From the NCBI RefSeq assembly GCF_001482385.1, contig NZ_CP013611.1:4285501-4349500 (forward strand): a DNA stretch of 64,000 nucleotides, in the 5' to 3' direction. Both the position numbers and the translations under genes were made by a program. The DNA is from Pseudoalteromonas rubra (lineage in GTDB: Bacteria > Pseudomonadota > Gammaproteobacteria > Enterobacterales > Alteromonadaceae). Position 1 is the stretch's first letter. Every line of letters begins with the position of its first letter. The notes under the pieces were generated by a model, which ran no database searches, was not told the origin of the DNA, and was given only the letters and a program-made list of their open reading frames with translations. This document shows, piece after piece, positions 10,260 to 24,234 of the stretch.

Positions 10260-11767
10260 CGCAGCATCTAACTTCTTTGCCGGTATTGCTGCCAATGCTG
10301 GCTGCTATTTTTATGTTGATGCCACCTTGTGGCAAAAATCTCCGGGCCCGTCGCATCGTATCAGTCGGTATGGGCGTGATCACCACAGTGGCGTCGGCAA
10401 TTTTACTGCTGATGACGCAGGAGCATGGCACGTCTGTTTATGCCATTGGTAACTGGTCTGCACCATTTGGTATTGTCCTGATTGCCGATCCGCTGTCAGC
10501 TTTACTGGTTACTTTGACATCTTTTTTGGGTCTGGTATGTGGCTTATATAGCTGCGCTGGTGACGATGAACGTGGCAGCTTTTTCCACCCGCTTCTTCAT
10601 TTCCTGGTTTTGGGAGTCAATGGAGCGTTTTTGACAGGGGATGCGTTTAACCTGTTCGTCTTCTTTGAAGTCCTGTTGATCGCGTCATATTCTTTGTTGA
10701 TGCACGGTGGTGATAAGCGTAATACACGTGCTGCTTTGCAGTATGTGATCCTGAATCTGGTCGGTTCTTCAGTTTTCCTGATCGCGCTTGGGATCCTGTA
10801 CGGTACGCTGGGTACATTAAACATGGCAGATATGGCGCAAAAAGTGACACAGCTGCAAGGTGACGATGTTTATCTGGCCAAGATTGGCGGGCTGTTGTTG
10901 TTGGTCGTATTTGCGCTTAAAGGTGCATTACTTCCTCTTCATTTGTGGCTACCTAACACCTATTCTACGGCTATGCCTGTGGTGGCGGCATTGTTCGCTA
11001 TTATGACCAAAGTGGGCGTGTACTCTATGATGCGTGTGTACACGCTGATTTTTGGCGAAGAAGCCGGTGAACTGAGCCATATGGCGCAAAACTGGCTTTG
11101 GTGGTTGGCGATTGCCACGATTGTGATGGGGGCGATAGGGGTATTGGCTAGCCAGGATTTAAGAAAAATGGTGGCCAACCTGGTGGTTGTATCTGTTGGT
11201 ACTTTGGTTGCACTGGTCGCTGTACAAACAGTGCAAAGTAGTGCCGCAGCCATTTATTACCTGGTGCATTCGACCTTGGTCAGTGCAGCACTGTTCCTGC
11301 TGGCAGACCTAATTGCCCGACAAAGAGGTAAGGTAGCAGATAGGATCACTGCAGGTCGCCCGGTTTCACAGCCGTTACTGCTTGGCGGTGCATTCTTGGT
11401 CGCTGCAGTCGCCGTGATTGGTATGCCGCCTTTATCCGGTTTTGTAGGTAAAGTCTGGATCCTCAGATCAACGCTGGACGCACCTTATGGGAACTGGTTT
11501 TGGTTAGTTTATCTTGTGGCAAGCCTGGCTATTCTGGTGTCGGTTTCAAAAGCGGGCAGCACAGTATTTTGGCATCAGACAGGTAAAGGTGATAGCGAAC
11601 AGGAACGGGCACATCCTGCGCAACTTTGTGCTGTGATGCTGCTGGTATTGTGCACACCGTTAATGGTGATTTTTGCGGGTCCATTGAGTGAATATGCGCT
11701 ACTGGCAGCTCAGGAGTTACATGATTTCACCGGGTTACTGCAAGACGTGTTGGGAGGAGTAAACTAA
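10256..11767 (+). CDS. mrpD: Mrp antiporter subunit D
   Basis: A 503-residue polytopic protein of the NuoM/N-MrpD family, with the proton-channel stretch ALKGALLPLHLWLPNTYSTA (K222). Together with MrpA it forms the likely proton and cation translocation modules. It starts within an ATGA overlap with mrpC and ends directly before the mrpE ATG. Normal length for the family. Confidence 0.92.
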   Translation: MTQHLTSLPVLLPMLAAIFMLMPPCGKNLRARRIVSVGMGVITTVASAILLLMTQEHGTSVYAIGNWSAPFGIVLIADPLSALLVTLTSFLGLVCGLYSCAGDDERGSFFHPLLHFLVLGVNGAFLTGDAFNLFVFFEVLLIASYSLLMHGGDKRNTRAALQYVILNLVGSSVFLIALGILYGTLGTLNMADMAQKVTQLQGDDVYLAKIGGLLLLVVFALKGALLPLHLWLPNTYSTAMPVVAALFAIMTKVGVYSMMRVYTLIFGEEAGELSHMAQNWLWWLAIATIVMGAIGVLASQDLRKMVANLVVVSVGTLVALVAVQTVQSSAAAIYYLVHSTLVSAALFLLADLIARQRGKVADRITAGRPVSQPLLLGGAFLVAAVAVIGMPPLSGFVGKVWILRSTLDAPYGNWFWLVYLVASLAILVSVSKAGSTVFWHQTGKGDSEQERAHPAQLCAVMLLVLCTPLMVIFAGPLSEYALLAAQELHDFTGLLQDVLGGVN

Positions 11768-12304
11768 ATGCGTTTGGAAGCAAAATATAGATGGTTGCCA
11801 ACGCCGTTCCGCAGCCTGATGTTATTTATCGTGTGGTTATTGCTCAATAACACGGTTGCACCGGGACATTTGATCTTGGGGGCTATTCTGGCTGTCGCAA
11901 TTCCGCTGGCTACTTTTCCATTTCGTACTAAACAGCCTTTGGTACTGAAACCGGGCAAGGCACTGCAATATTTGTTGATGGTTTTGTACGACATCTTAAT
12001 GGCAAATATCGAAGTTGCCATTAAAATCCTGGGGCCAACTCGAAAGCTGAAGCCCGGGTTTATCAAAGTGCCAATTGATTTAGCACAGTCGATGCCGATT
12101 ACTATTTTGGCCAGCACAGTGTCTCTTACACCTGGCACTGTAAGTGCCGAGGTCTATCCTTGGCCTGAAGATATGGCGGAAGATGCTGAACCGCAGCAAC
12201 GTTATTTGTTGATCCATGTGCTTGACTTGGACGACGAAGCTGAGTTGATCGACACGATTAAAACGCGTTATGAAAAACCCATTAAGGAGATCTTTGCATG
12301 TTAG
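11768..12304 (+). CDS. mrpE: Mrp antiporter subunit E
   Basis: A 178-residue protein with two N-terminal membrane segments (residues 15-50) and a cytoplasmic domain, as in MnhE/MrpE. The conserved stretch ITILASTVSLTPGTVSAEV is visible in the middle. It starts immediately after the mrpD stop and overlaps mrpF by seven bases. Confidence 0.92.
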   Translation: MRLEAKYRWLPTPFRSLMLFIVWLLLNNTVAPGHLILGAILAVAIPLATFPFRTKQPLVLKPGKALQYLLMVLYDILMANIEVAIKILGPTRKLKPGFIKVPIDLAQSMPITILASTVSLTPGTVSAEVYPWPEDMAEDAEPQQRYLLIHVLDLDDEAELIDTIKTRYEKPIKEIFAC

Positions 12305-12567
12305 AGACGGTGATTTTGATTGTCTTTGCGATGATCGGTGTGTCTTTGTTACTAAATTTGTGGCGACTGGTCGTTGGGCCTTCCATTCCAGATCGTATAC
12401 TCGCTTTGGATACTATGTACATCAATACCATTGCATTGATAGTACTTTACGGCATGAATATGGGCACGTCGCTGTATTTTGAGGCGGCGTTGTTGATAGC
12501 TTTGCTTGGCTTTGTGAGTACAGTGGCTGTCTGTAAGTACTTGCTGCGCGGCGATATCATTGAATAG
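12298..12567 (+). CDS. mrpF: Mrp antiporter subunit F
   Basis: An 89-residue three-helix membrane protein of the MnhF family, with the conserved GPSIPDRILALDTM segment between helices one and two. It overlaps the end of mrpE and is followed nine bases later by mrpG. Confidence 0.92.
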   Translation: MLETVILIVFAMIGVSLLLNLWRLVVGPSIPDRILALDTMYINTIALIVLYGMNMGTSLYFEAALLIALLGFVSTVAVCKYLLRGDIIE

Positions 12568-12576
12568 GAGCACCGA

Positions 12577-12906
12577 ATGATGGAATGGGTTATTTCATTA
12601 CTATTATTGTTAGGCGGTAGCCTGATTTTGGTAGGGTCGATCGGTTTGGTAAAAATGCCCGATTTCTTTATGCGTTTGCATGGCCCAACAAAAGCAACCA
12701 CTCTGGGTATGGCGTGTCTGCTATTTGCTGCCATGGCCTACTATGGGTTTTACGGTGAAGGTGTCAGTGTGAAAGAGATACTCATCTCAATGTTCTTACT
12801 AATTACCGCCCCTATCAGTGGCTACATGTTAATTAAATCAGCTATCCACCATAGGTTAGATAGCATTGAGTCGACTCGTGGCAAAGATAATATCGAGGAA
12901 GACTAA
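12577..12906 (+). CDS. mrpG: Mrp antiporter subunit G
   Basis: A 109-residue membrane protein of the MnhG/PhaG family, with the hallmark GLVKMPDFFMRLHGPTKA. It is the last gene of the operon. Two adjacent ATG codons (12577 and 12580) make the exact start uncertain by one residue. A GC-rich hairpin follows the stop. Confidence 0.92.
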   Translation: MMEWVISLLLLLGGSLILVGSIGLVKMPDFFMRLHGPTKATTLGMACLLFAAMAYYGFYGEGVSVKEILISMFLLITAPISGYMLIKSAIHHRLDSIESTRGKDNIEED

Positions 12907-12922
12907 GCCACCTTCTAAATAT

Positions 12923-12951
12923 GAGCCGCTGCTGCGTTTAAGCGGCGGCTC
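12923..12951 (+). terminator. Probable terminator of the mrp operon
   Basis: A ten-pair stem (GAGCCGCTGC / GCGGCGGCTC, one G-U) with a nine-base loop lies 16 bases after the mrpG stop. The downstream run is C/T rather than pure T, so efficiency is uncertain. The rest of the 270-bp gap up to the chemoreceptor gene is AT-rich; I see no firm promoter. Confidence 0.6.
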
Positions 12952-13177
12952 CTCTCCTTGTATACCCATTCGATAAAAACTACTGAGCTACCGTTTTTCC
13001 CGTCACATCGTTATAGTGCTAGGCAAGTGTGTAAATAATGCACTATTTGTATTTGGCGTAAAAAAAATATCTGAATAGTGTAGTCATAATTGCTTAAAGC
13101 TGTCATTTTAGAATACGCAAGAGAGCGTAACTTTTGCTAAAGTTACCCTAATAAACAATTGTTTGTGAGTGTTTTAT

Positions 13178-15292
13178 ATGCAGCATATGTCCATCAAGAA
13201 AAAGCTTATCCTGTTTGTTATTACTTTGGTTACAACCCTTGTTGCTTTGTTGGTATCAACTATGTGGATGAACCTGCAAAAAGAAAACAAAGTACAAAGC
13301 GCACAGCTTCGGGAGCTGGCATATCAAGAGATCAGAACGGGCTTAACTGCAAAGGGGCAATATTATGCGCAACAGGTTGCCGAGTTTATAAACTCGGCAT
13401 ATCGTGTGCCTTATACTTTGGCTGGAGCATTGAAGGAAACCTCTGTCCAAGACCCGCTCGAACGCACTCAGGTACGGGATCTGGTAGCGGGTGCATTAAA
13501 GCAAAATCAATTTGTATCCTCCATGTATGCGCAGTTTGAGCCAAACGGCTATGACCAACAAGACCGGGAGCATGCATCAGGCGCGAGTCACTCGACCCCG
13601 GGAGAGGGAACTCTTGAGTTATATTTCACGCGCGACTCAAGCGGCATTACTCAGCAGCAAATTGAGTCAGCAGCTGACAAGTACTTAGATAAACGTAACG
13701 AGTTTGGTTTGCGAGAGGCTGAATGGTATCTGTGCGCACGTGACAGTGTTGCACCGTGTATTATGGAACCCTATCTTTATGAAATTTCTCCGGGTAACAA
13801 AATGCTGATGACGTCACTAACGGTGCCGGTAGACATCAATGGGCGTTTTCAGGGGTTGGTTGGTGTGGATGTGAATTTACCCATTTTCCAGCAGTTAGTA
13901 GACGAGTTATCCGACTCTCTTTACCAAGGCCAGGCGAAAGTGACTTTACTCAGTAACCTAGGCTTGGTAGTGGGTGCCAGTCATTACGATAAACTTGCCA
14001 GGCCCCTGAAAGAATCCATTAACTCAGGTGTGGCAGATAAACTGCTGAAATTACATCAGACCGGTGGTTTTAGTGAGATGGGTGATATGCTTGCTATTGC
14101 GGTCCCTATTGACATTGAGCTTGCCAATACAACCTGGTCTTTAGTGATTGAATTGCCCAAGGAGGTTGCATTGGCCTCAATAATCCAAATAGAACAGCAG
14201 ATTGAAGCATCGACTAATTCATTAGGGCGTTGGATGCTGCTGTTGGGAACTCTGGTTGCTGCAGCTGCCTTGGGTCTGGCGCTCGCATTGATCAATACCA
14301 TTGTTGGTCCTCTAACTCATATTGAGGAACGGGTTGAGAGTTTGGCCTCCAGCGAGGGTGACCTGACTCATAAGCTTGAGGTAAGCCACCATGCTGAGTT
14401 GATATCCCTGGCGCATGGCTTTAATCGTTTCACTGAAAAACTAAGAAGCATGATTATTGACCTCAAAGAGTTGGCTGAGGAGTCATATACTCAATCACAT
14501 AAGACCACAGAAGCCGCGATCAATATCAAAAACAAGGTATCGAATCAGCATCTTGAAATAGACAGTGTCGTTACTGCCATCAACGAGTTAAGTGCAACGG
14601 CGACAGAAGTGGCCAGGGCATCAGAAAAAGCGGCTTTGAGTACAAATCATGCTGTTGAGACGGTCCAGAGTAGTGAGCGCAGTATAGTCAGAACGACAGA
14701 GACCGTGCAGGAAATTGCTGAGCAGGTTTTAGACGCCAAAAATGCATTCGGTAAAGTCTCTGAGCGCAGCGGTGATATCTCCAAAATTCTGGATGTGATC
14801 CGAGCCATTGCAGAGCAAACAAACCTACTGGCACTTAATGCTGCAATAGAAGCGGCTCGAGCTGGAGAGCAAGGCCGGGGCTTTGCTGTGGTTGCTGACG
14901 AAGTCAGGGCGCTGGCCTCAAAGACACAAGCTTCAACGGATGACATCAGCAAGCTGATCGACAACCTTCAGAGCGAAGTGACTGGCTCTGAGCATATCAT
15001 TGAAAGAACGGTCAGCCAAGGTGAGCAGGCGGTTTCGTACTGCCAGGAATCTGCTGAGCTGATGAGTAGTTTAGTGGGAGAGTTAAGTAGCATTTCGAAT
15101 GAAGTAACACAAATCGCGACGGCAGCAGAAGAGCAAAGTATGGTGACTGAGGAAATCAGCACTAACACGACGGGTATTTCTGATGCGGCGGCTGAGTTGT
15201 CTGGTTTTGCGGATGAGGTAGAGCAAGCTGCGAGTGCAATGACCTATATTGTGGAGCAAAAGCACAAGCAATTGAACTTGCTTAAAACCTAA
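13178..15292 (+). CDS. Methyl-accepting chemotaxis protein (Cache-type sensor)
   Basis: About 704 residues. Order: membrane segment near residues 10-30; a large periplasmic domain resembling double Cache (family-like [17 protein letters not shown] in its middle part); second membrane segment near 352-372; HAMP; and the cytoplasmic signalling domain with the invariant hairpin tip beginning [15 protein letters not shown] near residue 546. It senses an external ligand and controls CheA through CheW. The ligand cannot be inferred. The open frame begins at GTG 13169, but ATG 13178 has TGAG eight bases upstream; ATG 13187 is another option. There is no recognisable C-terminal CheR-binding pentapeptide. 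It stands alone, away from other chemotaxis genes. Confidence 0.9.
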   Translation: MQHMSIKKKLILFVITLVTTLVALLVSTMWMNLQKENKVQSAQLRELAYQEIRTGLTAKGQYYAQQVAEFINSAYRVPYTLAGALKETSVQDPLERTQVRDLVAGALKQNQFVSSMYAQFEPNGYDQQDREHASGASHSTPGEGTLELYFTRDSSGITQQQIESAADKYLDKRNEFGLREAEWYLCARDSVAPCIMEPYLYEISPGNKMLMTSLTVPVDINGRFQGLVGVDVNLPIFQQLVDELSDSLYQGQAKVTLLSNLGLVVGASHYDKLARPLKESINSGVADKLLKLHQTGGFSEMGDMLAIAVPIDIELANTTWSLVIELPKEVALASIIQIEQQIEASTNSLGRWMLLLGTLVAAAALGLALALINTIVGPLTHIEERVESLASSEGDLTHKLEVSHHAELISLAHGFNRFTEKLRSMIIDLKELAEESYTQSHKTTEAAINIKNKVSNQHLEIDSVVTAINELSATATEVARASEKAALSTNHAVETVQSSERSIVRTTETVQEIAEQVLDAKNAFGKVSERSGDISKILDVIRAIAEQTNLLALNAAIEAARAGEQGRGFAVVADEVRALASKTQASTDDISKLIDNLQSEVTGSEHIIERTVSQGEQAVSYCQESAELMSSLVGELSSISNEVTQIATAAEEQSMVTEEISTNTTGISDAAAELSGFADEVEQAASAMTYIVEQKHKQLNLLKT

Positions 15293-15411
15293 GTTTTTGC
15301 CCGTGGATCATGGTTGGATACATTACTCTAGACAGTTCGGTTAAGCTCGGTGCTGGCAATTGCTGTTAGAGTTGACTATCATAACTGTAAATACATACAG
15401 TTGTTTGAAGA

Positions 15412-17352
15412 ATGAAACTTTATATTGCCGAAAAACCCTCTCTGGGCAGAGCTATCGCAGATGTTTTACCTAAACCACACAAAAAACATGAAGGCTATAT
15501 TGAGTTAGCCAATGGAGATTGTGTTACCTGGTGTATTGGTCATTTGTTAGAACAAGCCGCGCCTGAGGACTATGATCCAAAATATAAGAAATGGCAAATG
15601 GCGCATTTGCCCATTGTACCGGAACATTGGCAGTTCAAGGCAAAGCCCAAAACAAAAAAACAACTGAGTATTGTGAAAAAGCTTGTCAAACAGGCTGACA
15701 GCCTGGTCCATGCGGGCGATCCAGATAGAGAAGGTCAGTTACTCGTTGATGAGGTGCTTCAGGAAGCGAAGTTATCCGAGCGTAAAAAACAGTCGACTCA
15801 GCGACTTCTGATCAGCGACTTAAACCCATCGGCGGTAAAAAAAGCGTTAAATCAAATGCGTGCTAATCAGGAATTCGTCCCTTTAAGTGTGTCTGCTTTA
15901 GCCAGAGCGCGGGCGGATTGGCTGTATGGTATGAACCTGACAAGAGCTTATACATTGGTAGGACAAAAAGCGGGTTTTCAAGGCGTGCTCTCGGTTGGCA
16001 GGGTACAAACGCCTGTTCTTGGGTTGGTTGTGAGGCGTGACATGGAAATCGGCAATTTTGTGTCTAAACCCTTTTTTGAAGTATTGGCCCACGTTCGAAA
16101 AAGTGATGGAAGTGAGTTCAGTGCGAAGTGGAAACCCAGTGAAGCTTGCCAGCCATATATGGATGAAGAAGGCCGGGTGTTGGTGAAAGGTTTGGCTGAA
16201 AATGTGGCAGCAAGGATCCATGCTCAAGATGCGCAAGTCAAGAAAATAGAAGCAAAGCCCAAAAAGCATAACCCCCCTTTGCCCTACAACTTGTCTGCAT
16301 TGCAAATTGATGCGAACAAACGATTTGGTATGTCCGCAAAGCAGGTATTGGATGTTTGTCAGGCGCTTTATGAAAAGCACAAACTGATTACGTATCCCCG
16401 CTCTGATAATCGATATTTACCGGCAGGTCATTTCGCTGAGGCCTCCCTGGTGCTTGGGGCTGCGTTAAATAATCAAGGGCTAACGGAAGAGAAGGTGGCC
16501 GACGCCAATCTCAGCCTGAAAAGTAAATGCTGGAACGACGCTAAAGTTGAGGCACATCACGCCATCATTCCAACAGCAAAGAAATTAAAAACGGCTCAGT
16601 TAGGTCAATATGAACTGCAAGTTTATCAATTGATAAGTACCCAGTATCTTGCGCAGTTTTATCCAGCCTATCGATATACTGAGACTAGAGTCGAGTTAGA
16701 AATTGCCGGTGGTGTGTTTGTAGCAAAAGCAGAACAAATCGTAGAGCTAGGCTTTAAGCGGTTATTCAAAACAGAAGAAAAGAAACAAGTTATTTTGCCT
16801 CAGTTAGAATTGGGTGAGCTATTACACTGCTTTAAAGGAGAAGTGATTGAGAAACATACCCAACCACCCAGTCATTTTACAGAAGCAACCTTGCTAAGTG
16901 CGATGACAGGTATTGCCAGGTTTGTCGCCAATACTGAGATCAAAAAAGTGCTAAAAGAAACCGATGGACTGGGCACGGAAGCAACCCGAGCCGGGATTAT
17001 CGACTTGTTGTTCAAAAGAGGATTTTTACAACGCAATGGTAAGAGTATCCGATCAACAGAGCTAGGAGTAGCTCTGATAAAGACGTTACCTGAAGATGTT
17101 TCTTTGCCTGACAGAACGGCTTTGTGGGAATCGCAGCTGGCGAAAATTGCGATGAAAGAGCAGCCTTACCAAACTTTTATGAACCCTCTTGAAAAGGAAA
17201 TCGCAGGTTTTATTGAGCGTGCCTGTGTAAGTGACAGTACATTATTCACTGGACTAAAAAGCAGCAGAGCTGGTTCGAAACCTTCATTTTCTATAAAAAG
17301 GTCGAGGAAGCGTGCCTCAACGAAAAGTAGTCGTCGAAAATCAGCAGCGTAA
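15412..17352 (+). CDS. topB: DNA topoisomerase III
   Basis: A 646-residue type IA topoisomerase. The Toprim domain begins MKLYIAEKPSLGRAIADVLP and carries DPDREG with D103 and D105. The active-site Tyr is Y328 in LITYPRSDNRYLP, the same numbering as E. coli TopB. The enzyme decatenates replication intermediates and works with RecQ. The last 40 residues are strongly basic and Ser-rich, consistent with the DNA-binding tail of TopB. No C-terminal zinc-ribbon Cys pairs are visible, which separates it from TopA. Confidence 0.95.
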   Translation: MKLYIAEKPSLGRAIADVLPKPHKKHEGYIELANGDCVTWCIGHLLEQAAPEDYDPKYKKWQMAHLPIVPEHWQFKAKPKTKKQLSIVKKLVKQADSLVHAGDPDREGQLLVDEVLQEAKLSERKKQSTQRLLISDLNPSAVKKALNQMRANQEFVPLSVSALARARADWLYGMNLTRAYTLVGQKAGFQGVLSVGRVQTPVLGLVVRRDMEIGNFVSKPFFEVLAHVRKSDGSEFSAKWKPSEACQPYMDEEGRVLVKGLAENVAARIHAQDAQVKKIEAKPKKHNPPLPYNLSALQIDANKRFGMSAKQVLDVCQALYEKHKLITYPRSDNRYLPAGHFAEASLVLGAALNNQGLTEEKVADANLSLKSKCWNDAKVEAHHAIIPTAKKLKTAQLGQYELQVYQLISTQYLAQFYPAYRYTETRVELEIAGGVFVAKAEQIVELGFKRLFKTEEKKQVILPQLELGELLHCFKGEVIEKHTQPPSHFTEATLLSAMTGIARFVANTEIKKVLKETDGLGTEATRAGIIDLLFKRGFLQRNGKSIRSTELGVALIKTLPEDVSLPDRTALWESQLAKIAMKEQPYQTFMNPLEKEIAGFIERACVSDSTLFTGLKSSRAGSKPSFSIKRSRKRASTKSSRRKSAA

Positions 17353-17427
17353 TCAGATTTTAAATTTGCCTTGCAATTAATGAGGATGTCACCATATAAA
17401 TAACCAAATATCATAGCTGGTTTGAAC

Positions 17428-18285
17428 ATGGAAAATAAAATTTCACTTACACCGGAAAACATCCAACAGGTTTTAGCATCTGGGGATCCAGAAAAACTCG
17501 TATTAATGACCTTCTTCAGTGCACAAGAGCCCAACTGTCTTGCGCAAGCTGATATTCTTGATGCGCTTGCGCAGCAATATCCGAATAACTTGGTGGTGGC
17601 AACAGTTGATTGTGATCAGCAGCAAATGCTTGCTTCCCAGCTAGCGCAACAAGTCGGCCTTCAGGCGTTGCCGACATTGGTAATTCTAAAAGGGGGCACG
17701 CCTGTCGATGTGCTACCTGGAGCTAAGTCACAGGAAGAGATTTCCAAAGTGCTTTCTGAGAATTTGCCTTCTCCAGAATTGATTTTACTTGATCAGGCTA
17801 AGCAAGCTCTTGCCAGTGGCGAGTTGAATGAGGCATTTGCTTTGGCTAAGCAAGCTTATGGCGTAGCAAGAGAAAACCCAAGAGTTTTATTGGTATTTGC
17901 AGATATCTGTATCCAGATAAAGAAAGTAGAAGAGGCTGAGGCGCTACTAGGATCTGTACCAGAAGAAGCTCGGGATGCGTATTTCACCAATTTAAGTTCT
18001 AAACTTGAGCAAGCAAAAGAAGCTCAGGAATCACCTGAACTTAAGCGACTGTTGGCTGAAGTCGAATCTGCGCCGGACGATCTGTCTGTATTGTGCCAGT
18101 TAGCTCAGGCCCAGGTTGATGCGGGTAAAAAAGCAGATGCATTGGAAAGCCTGCTTACTGTACTAAGAAAAGACATGAACTTTGGAGAAGCTAAAAAGGG
18201 CTACCTGGACATTATTGCATCATTGCCAGAAGGTGATGAGGTAGCAATGCGTTACCGTCGTAAGCTTTACAGTCTTTTATACTAA
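17428..18285 (+). CDS. cnoX: Thioredoxin-fold chaperedoxin, YbbN/CnoX-like
   Basis: A 285-residue protein with an N-terminal thioredoxin domain (1-110) followed by TPR-like helices, the same architecture and length as E. coli CnoX (YbbN), a holdase that hands substrates to GroEL and DnaK. The active site reads EPNC (C37): the second Cys is kept and the first is replaced by Glu, so it cannot act as a classical dithiol oxidoreductase. E. coli CnoX has SxxC, so loss of the first Cys is typical. A cis-Pro is present in LQALPTLVIL. ATG 17428 was preferred over the in-frame TTG at 17422. The rRNA operon follows. Confidence 0.85.
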   Translation: MENKISLTPENIQQVLASGDPEKLVLMTFFSAQEPNCLAQADILDALAQQYPNNLVVATVDCDQQQMLASQLAQQVGLQALPTLVILKGGTPVDVLPGAKSQEEISKVLSENLPSPELILLDQAKQALASGELNEAFALAKQAYGVARENPRVLLVFADICIQIKKVEEAEALLGSVPEEARDAYFTNLSSKLEQAKEAQESPELKRLLAEVESAPDDLSVLCQLAQAQVDAGKKADALESLLTVLRKDMNFGEAKKGYLDIIASLPEGDEVAMRYRRKLYSLLY

Positions 18286-18485
18286 TCATTTCTATTTTTG
18301 AATATGGCGCTAAAAAAAGCGTCATATTTTCTTGCGTCTCTTCTGAAATGTACAATACTTAGATTCCCTAGCAATTGTTTTGTGTCAAATGGGTGAATAT
18401 TTGATGACAAAACCAGCAATTTAGATGTGTTTAGTACGTAATTTGATCAAAGGTGTGGTTTTTATCACTTTCCTTCAAAAAAAGG

Positions 18486-18513
18486 TTGCGTCGGGTTTCG
18501 ATTTCCCTATAAT
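18486..18513 (+). promoter_or_regulatory. rrn P1-like promoter
   Basis: TTGCGT (18486-18491), 16-bp spacer, TATAAT (18508-18513), then a GC-rich discriminator GCGCATCC. The GC-rich discriminator and short spacer are typical of stringently controlled rRNA promoters. Upstream there are A-tracts. Only one such promoter is evident. Confidence 0.85.
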
Positions 18514-18710
18514 GCGCATCCACCGACACGGAGCACAACGCTGAAAAGCAACGAGTTAAGTGAAGGGAAAGCCAAACGGAAAGCTTAATTAAGAAAAATT
18601 AAATTTTCTAGTTGACTTTAAAAGTGAAGCGGTTAATATTGCGCTCCACTTCGCAGCGAGGCTTCGGTAACTAACGAAGTTTAGTTACATCGTTCTTTAA
18701 AAATATGAAG

Positions 18711-18729
18711 CAATCATCTGTGTGGGCAC
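18711..18729 (+). other. Left arm of 16S precursor processing stem
   Basis: CAATCATCTGTGTGGGCAC here pairs with GTGTCCACACAGATGATTG at 20483-20501 after the 16S gene (19 bases, one G-U pair). This is the expected RNase III-type stem that loops out the 16S precursor. Confidence 0.85.
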
Positions 18730-18924
18730 TCGTACGGATTGAGTTCTAACAGCGGATTTCAGTTTACTGAATGACGCACAAAAATTTAGAGTCTCAATTG
18801 AACTGAGTGACCAACGGAATAAACATAGTTTATTCAGCACAGTCAATTCGATATCTCATCTTTTATAGGTGGGAAATAAAAATCAGAATTCAATGAGCAC
18901 GAAACTTCGGTTTCAAAAAACTTT

Positions 18925-20457
<1,533 letters not shown>

Positions 20458-20726
20458 TCGACTTAGAACTAATTTGTTCGAAGTGTCCACACAGATGATT
20501 GTTGCTTAGTAAGGTAACTTACTGAGTGATATTGCTCTTTAAAAATTTGGAAAGCTGATATTAAATTCTCGGAATGACAATGAAAATTGTTGTTCTATAG
20601 AGTTTTCGAAAGAAAAATGCCGATAAATTCGAAAGGATTTATTAGCGTCTACTTTAGTATTACTTAACTTCTGGCGAAGTTAAAACTGTCTTTGACACTA
20701 CAATTCAAAACTATTTTGGGTTGTAT
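20458..20726 (+). other. 16S-23S spacer without tRNA genes
   Basis: A 269-base transcribed spacer. I see no tRNA cloverleaf, so neither Ile/Ala nor Glu tRNA is encoded. It holds the right arm of the 16S processing stem (20483-20501), a boxA-like TGCTCTTTAAAAA at 20533, and the left arm of the 23S processing stem (20646-20672), which pairs with 23633-23656. Confidence 0.85.
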
Positions 20727-23605
<2,879 letters not shown>

Positions 23606-23632
23606 TACAACGCCAAAGTGGTTTTGTTTGTT

Positions 23633-23656
23633 AGAAGTTAAGAAATAAAGTAGACG
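23633..23656 (+). other. Right arm of 23S precursor processing stem
   Basis: The segment running from AGAAGTTAAG to AAAGTAGACG is complementary to 20646-20672 before the 23S gene, with a small internal bulge. It is the RNase III-type stem of the 23S precursor, in the 23S-5S spacer, which contains no tRNA. Confidence 0.8.
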
Positions 23657-23719
23657 ATAAGAATTTAATACGCTTTTCCAGATTTTAGTGAGATGTTGAT
23701 AAACATCTTGCACACAGAA

Positions 23720-23838
23720 TTTCCTGGTGAACATAGCATTTTGGAACCACCTGACCCCATGCCGAACTCAGTAGTGAAACGAAATAGCGCCGATGATAGT
23801 GTGGGGTTTCCCATGTGAAAGTAGGACATCGCCAGGGC
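23720..23838 (+). rRNA. rrf: 5S ribosomal RNA
   Basis: About 118 bases. The terminal stem is formed by CCTGGTG and CGCCAGG, and the conserved ACCTGACCCCATGCCGAACT and GTAGTGAAACG-like regions are present. The exact ends are estimated from the terminal helix. The last part of this gene is duplicated twice downstream. Confidence 0.95.
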
Positions 23839-23849
23839 CTAATAAAAGA

Positions 23850-23879
23850 AACCCGTTGCAGCAATGCAGCGGGTTTTTT
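23850..23879 (+). terminator. rrn operon terminator, copy 1
   Basis: AACCCGTTGC / GCAGCGGGTT stem with an AGCAAT loop and six T, starting 12 bases after the 5S gene. The same hairpin recurs exactly at 24465-24494. Confidence 0.92.
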
Positions 23880-23924
23880 GCTATGTGCGATTTAAAAAGT
23901 TGTAGAAAAAGCGGTGTTGTTTAA

Positions 23925-24057
23925 TCATCCATGAAGTTGGTATCTAGCAACCTTTGGACACACTTCCTTGTGGAGGGCTCCCGGCGCGTAACGCGTGTTA
24001 TCGGCGTCCATACCTCGCGTTCATTGCGCTGCGAAGCTGTGCTTCGGTCACAATTCA
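23925..24057 (+). repeat. Post-rrn repeat block B, copy 1
   Basis: Begins TCATCCATGAAGTTGG and ends CGGTCACAATTCA, directly before a copy of the 5S 3' end. It is nearly identical to 24235-24367 and shares its first part with 24549-24607. It contains the short self-complementary stretch GGCGCGTAACGCGT. The minus-strand open frame across it is a by-product of the repeat. Confidence 0.85.
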
Positions 24058-24097
24058 CCCATGTGAAAGTAGGACATTGCCAGGACCTAATAAAAGG
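24058..24097 (+). repeat. Duplicated 5S rRNA 3' end, remnant 1
   Basis: About 39 bases starting CCCATGTGAAAGTAGGACAT repeat the 3' end of the 5S gene plus the following AATAAAAG (original at 23810-23848), with two base changes. No 5S 5' part is attached, so this is not a functional 5S gene. Confidence 0.88.
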
Positions 24098-24132
24098 TCG
24101 ATGAAAGACATTCATCCATGAATCTCATCGAC
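24097..24132 (+). repeat. Long hairpin element, copy 1
   Basis: GTCGATGA and TCATCGAC close an imperfect hairpin around the inner palindrome ATTCAT-CC-ATGAAT. The same element, one base different, occurs at 24407-24442. It is absent from the first repeat unit. Confidence 0.75.
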
Positions 24133-24154
24133 ATTCGTACTTCCTTGTACATCA

Positions 24155-24184
24155 AAGCCCGATTCGAAAGAGTCGGGCTTTTTT
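24155..24184 (+). terminator. Second tandem terminator in the rrn tail
   Basis: An 11-bp stem AAGCCCGATTC / GAGTCGGGCTT with a GAAA tetraloop and T-run. Its sequence is unrelated to the terminators at 23850 and 24465, suggesting the tail is a mosaic of two different rrn ends. Confidence 0.88.
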
Positions 24185-24234
24185 GCGTTTGGAGTAATTT
24201 AAAGAAGCTGTAGATAGAATGGCGTTGTCGCCTA

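Larger units (their letters stand above)
18286..18924 (+). other. rRNA operon promoter region and 16S leader
   Basis: No gene. After the cnoX stop come AT-rich sequence that could act as an UP element, the rrn promoter (18486-18513), then the transcribed leader. The leader contains a boxA-like CGTTCTTTAAAAA at 18691 and the left arm of the 16S processing stem (18711-18729). Confidence 0.85.

Noticed and set aside
13020..13177. Sigma-28 promoter for the chemoreceptor gene
   Set aside because: TAAAG-like words occur, but no GCCGATAA-like partner lies at the right distance.
20458..20726. Search for Ile, Ala or Glu tRNA in the rRNA spacer
   Set aside because: No CCA-type acceptor stem, T-loop GTTCGAATC or anticodon arm could be found.
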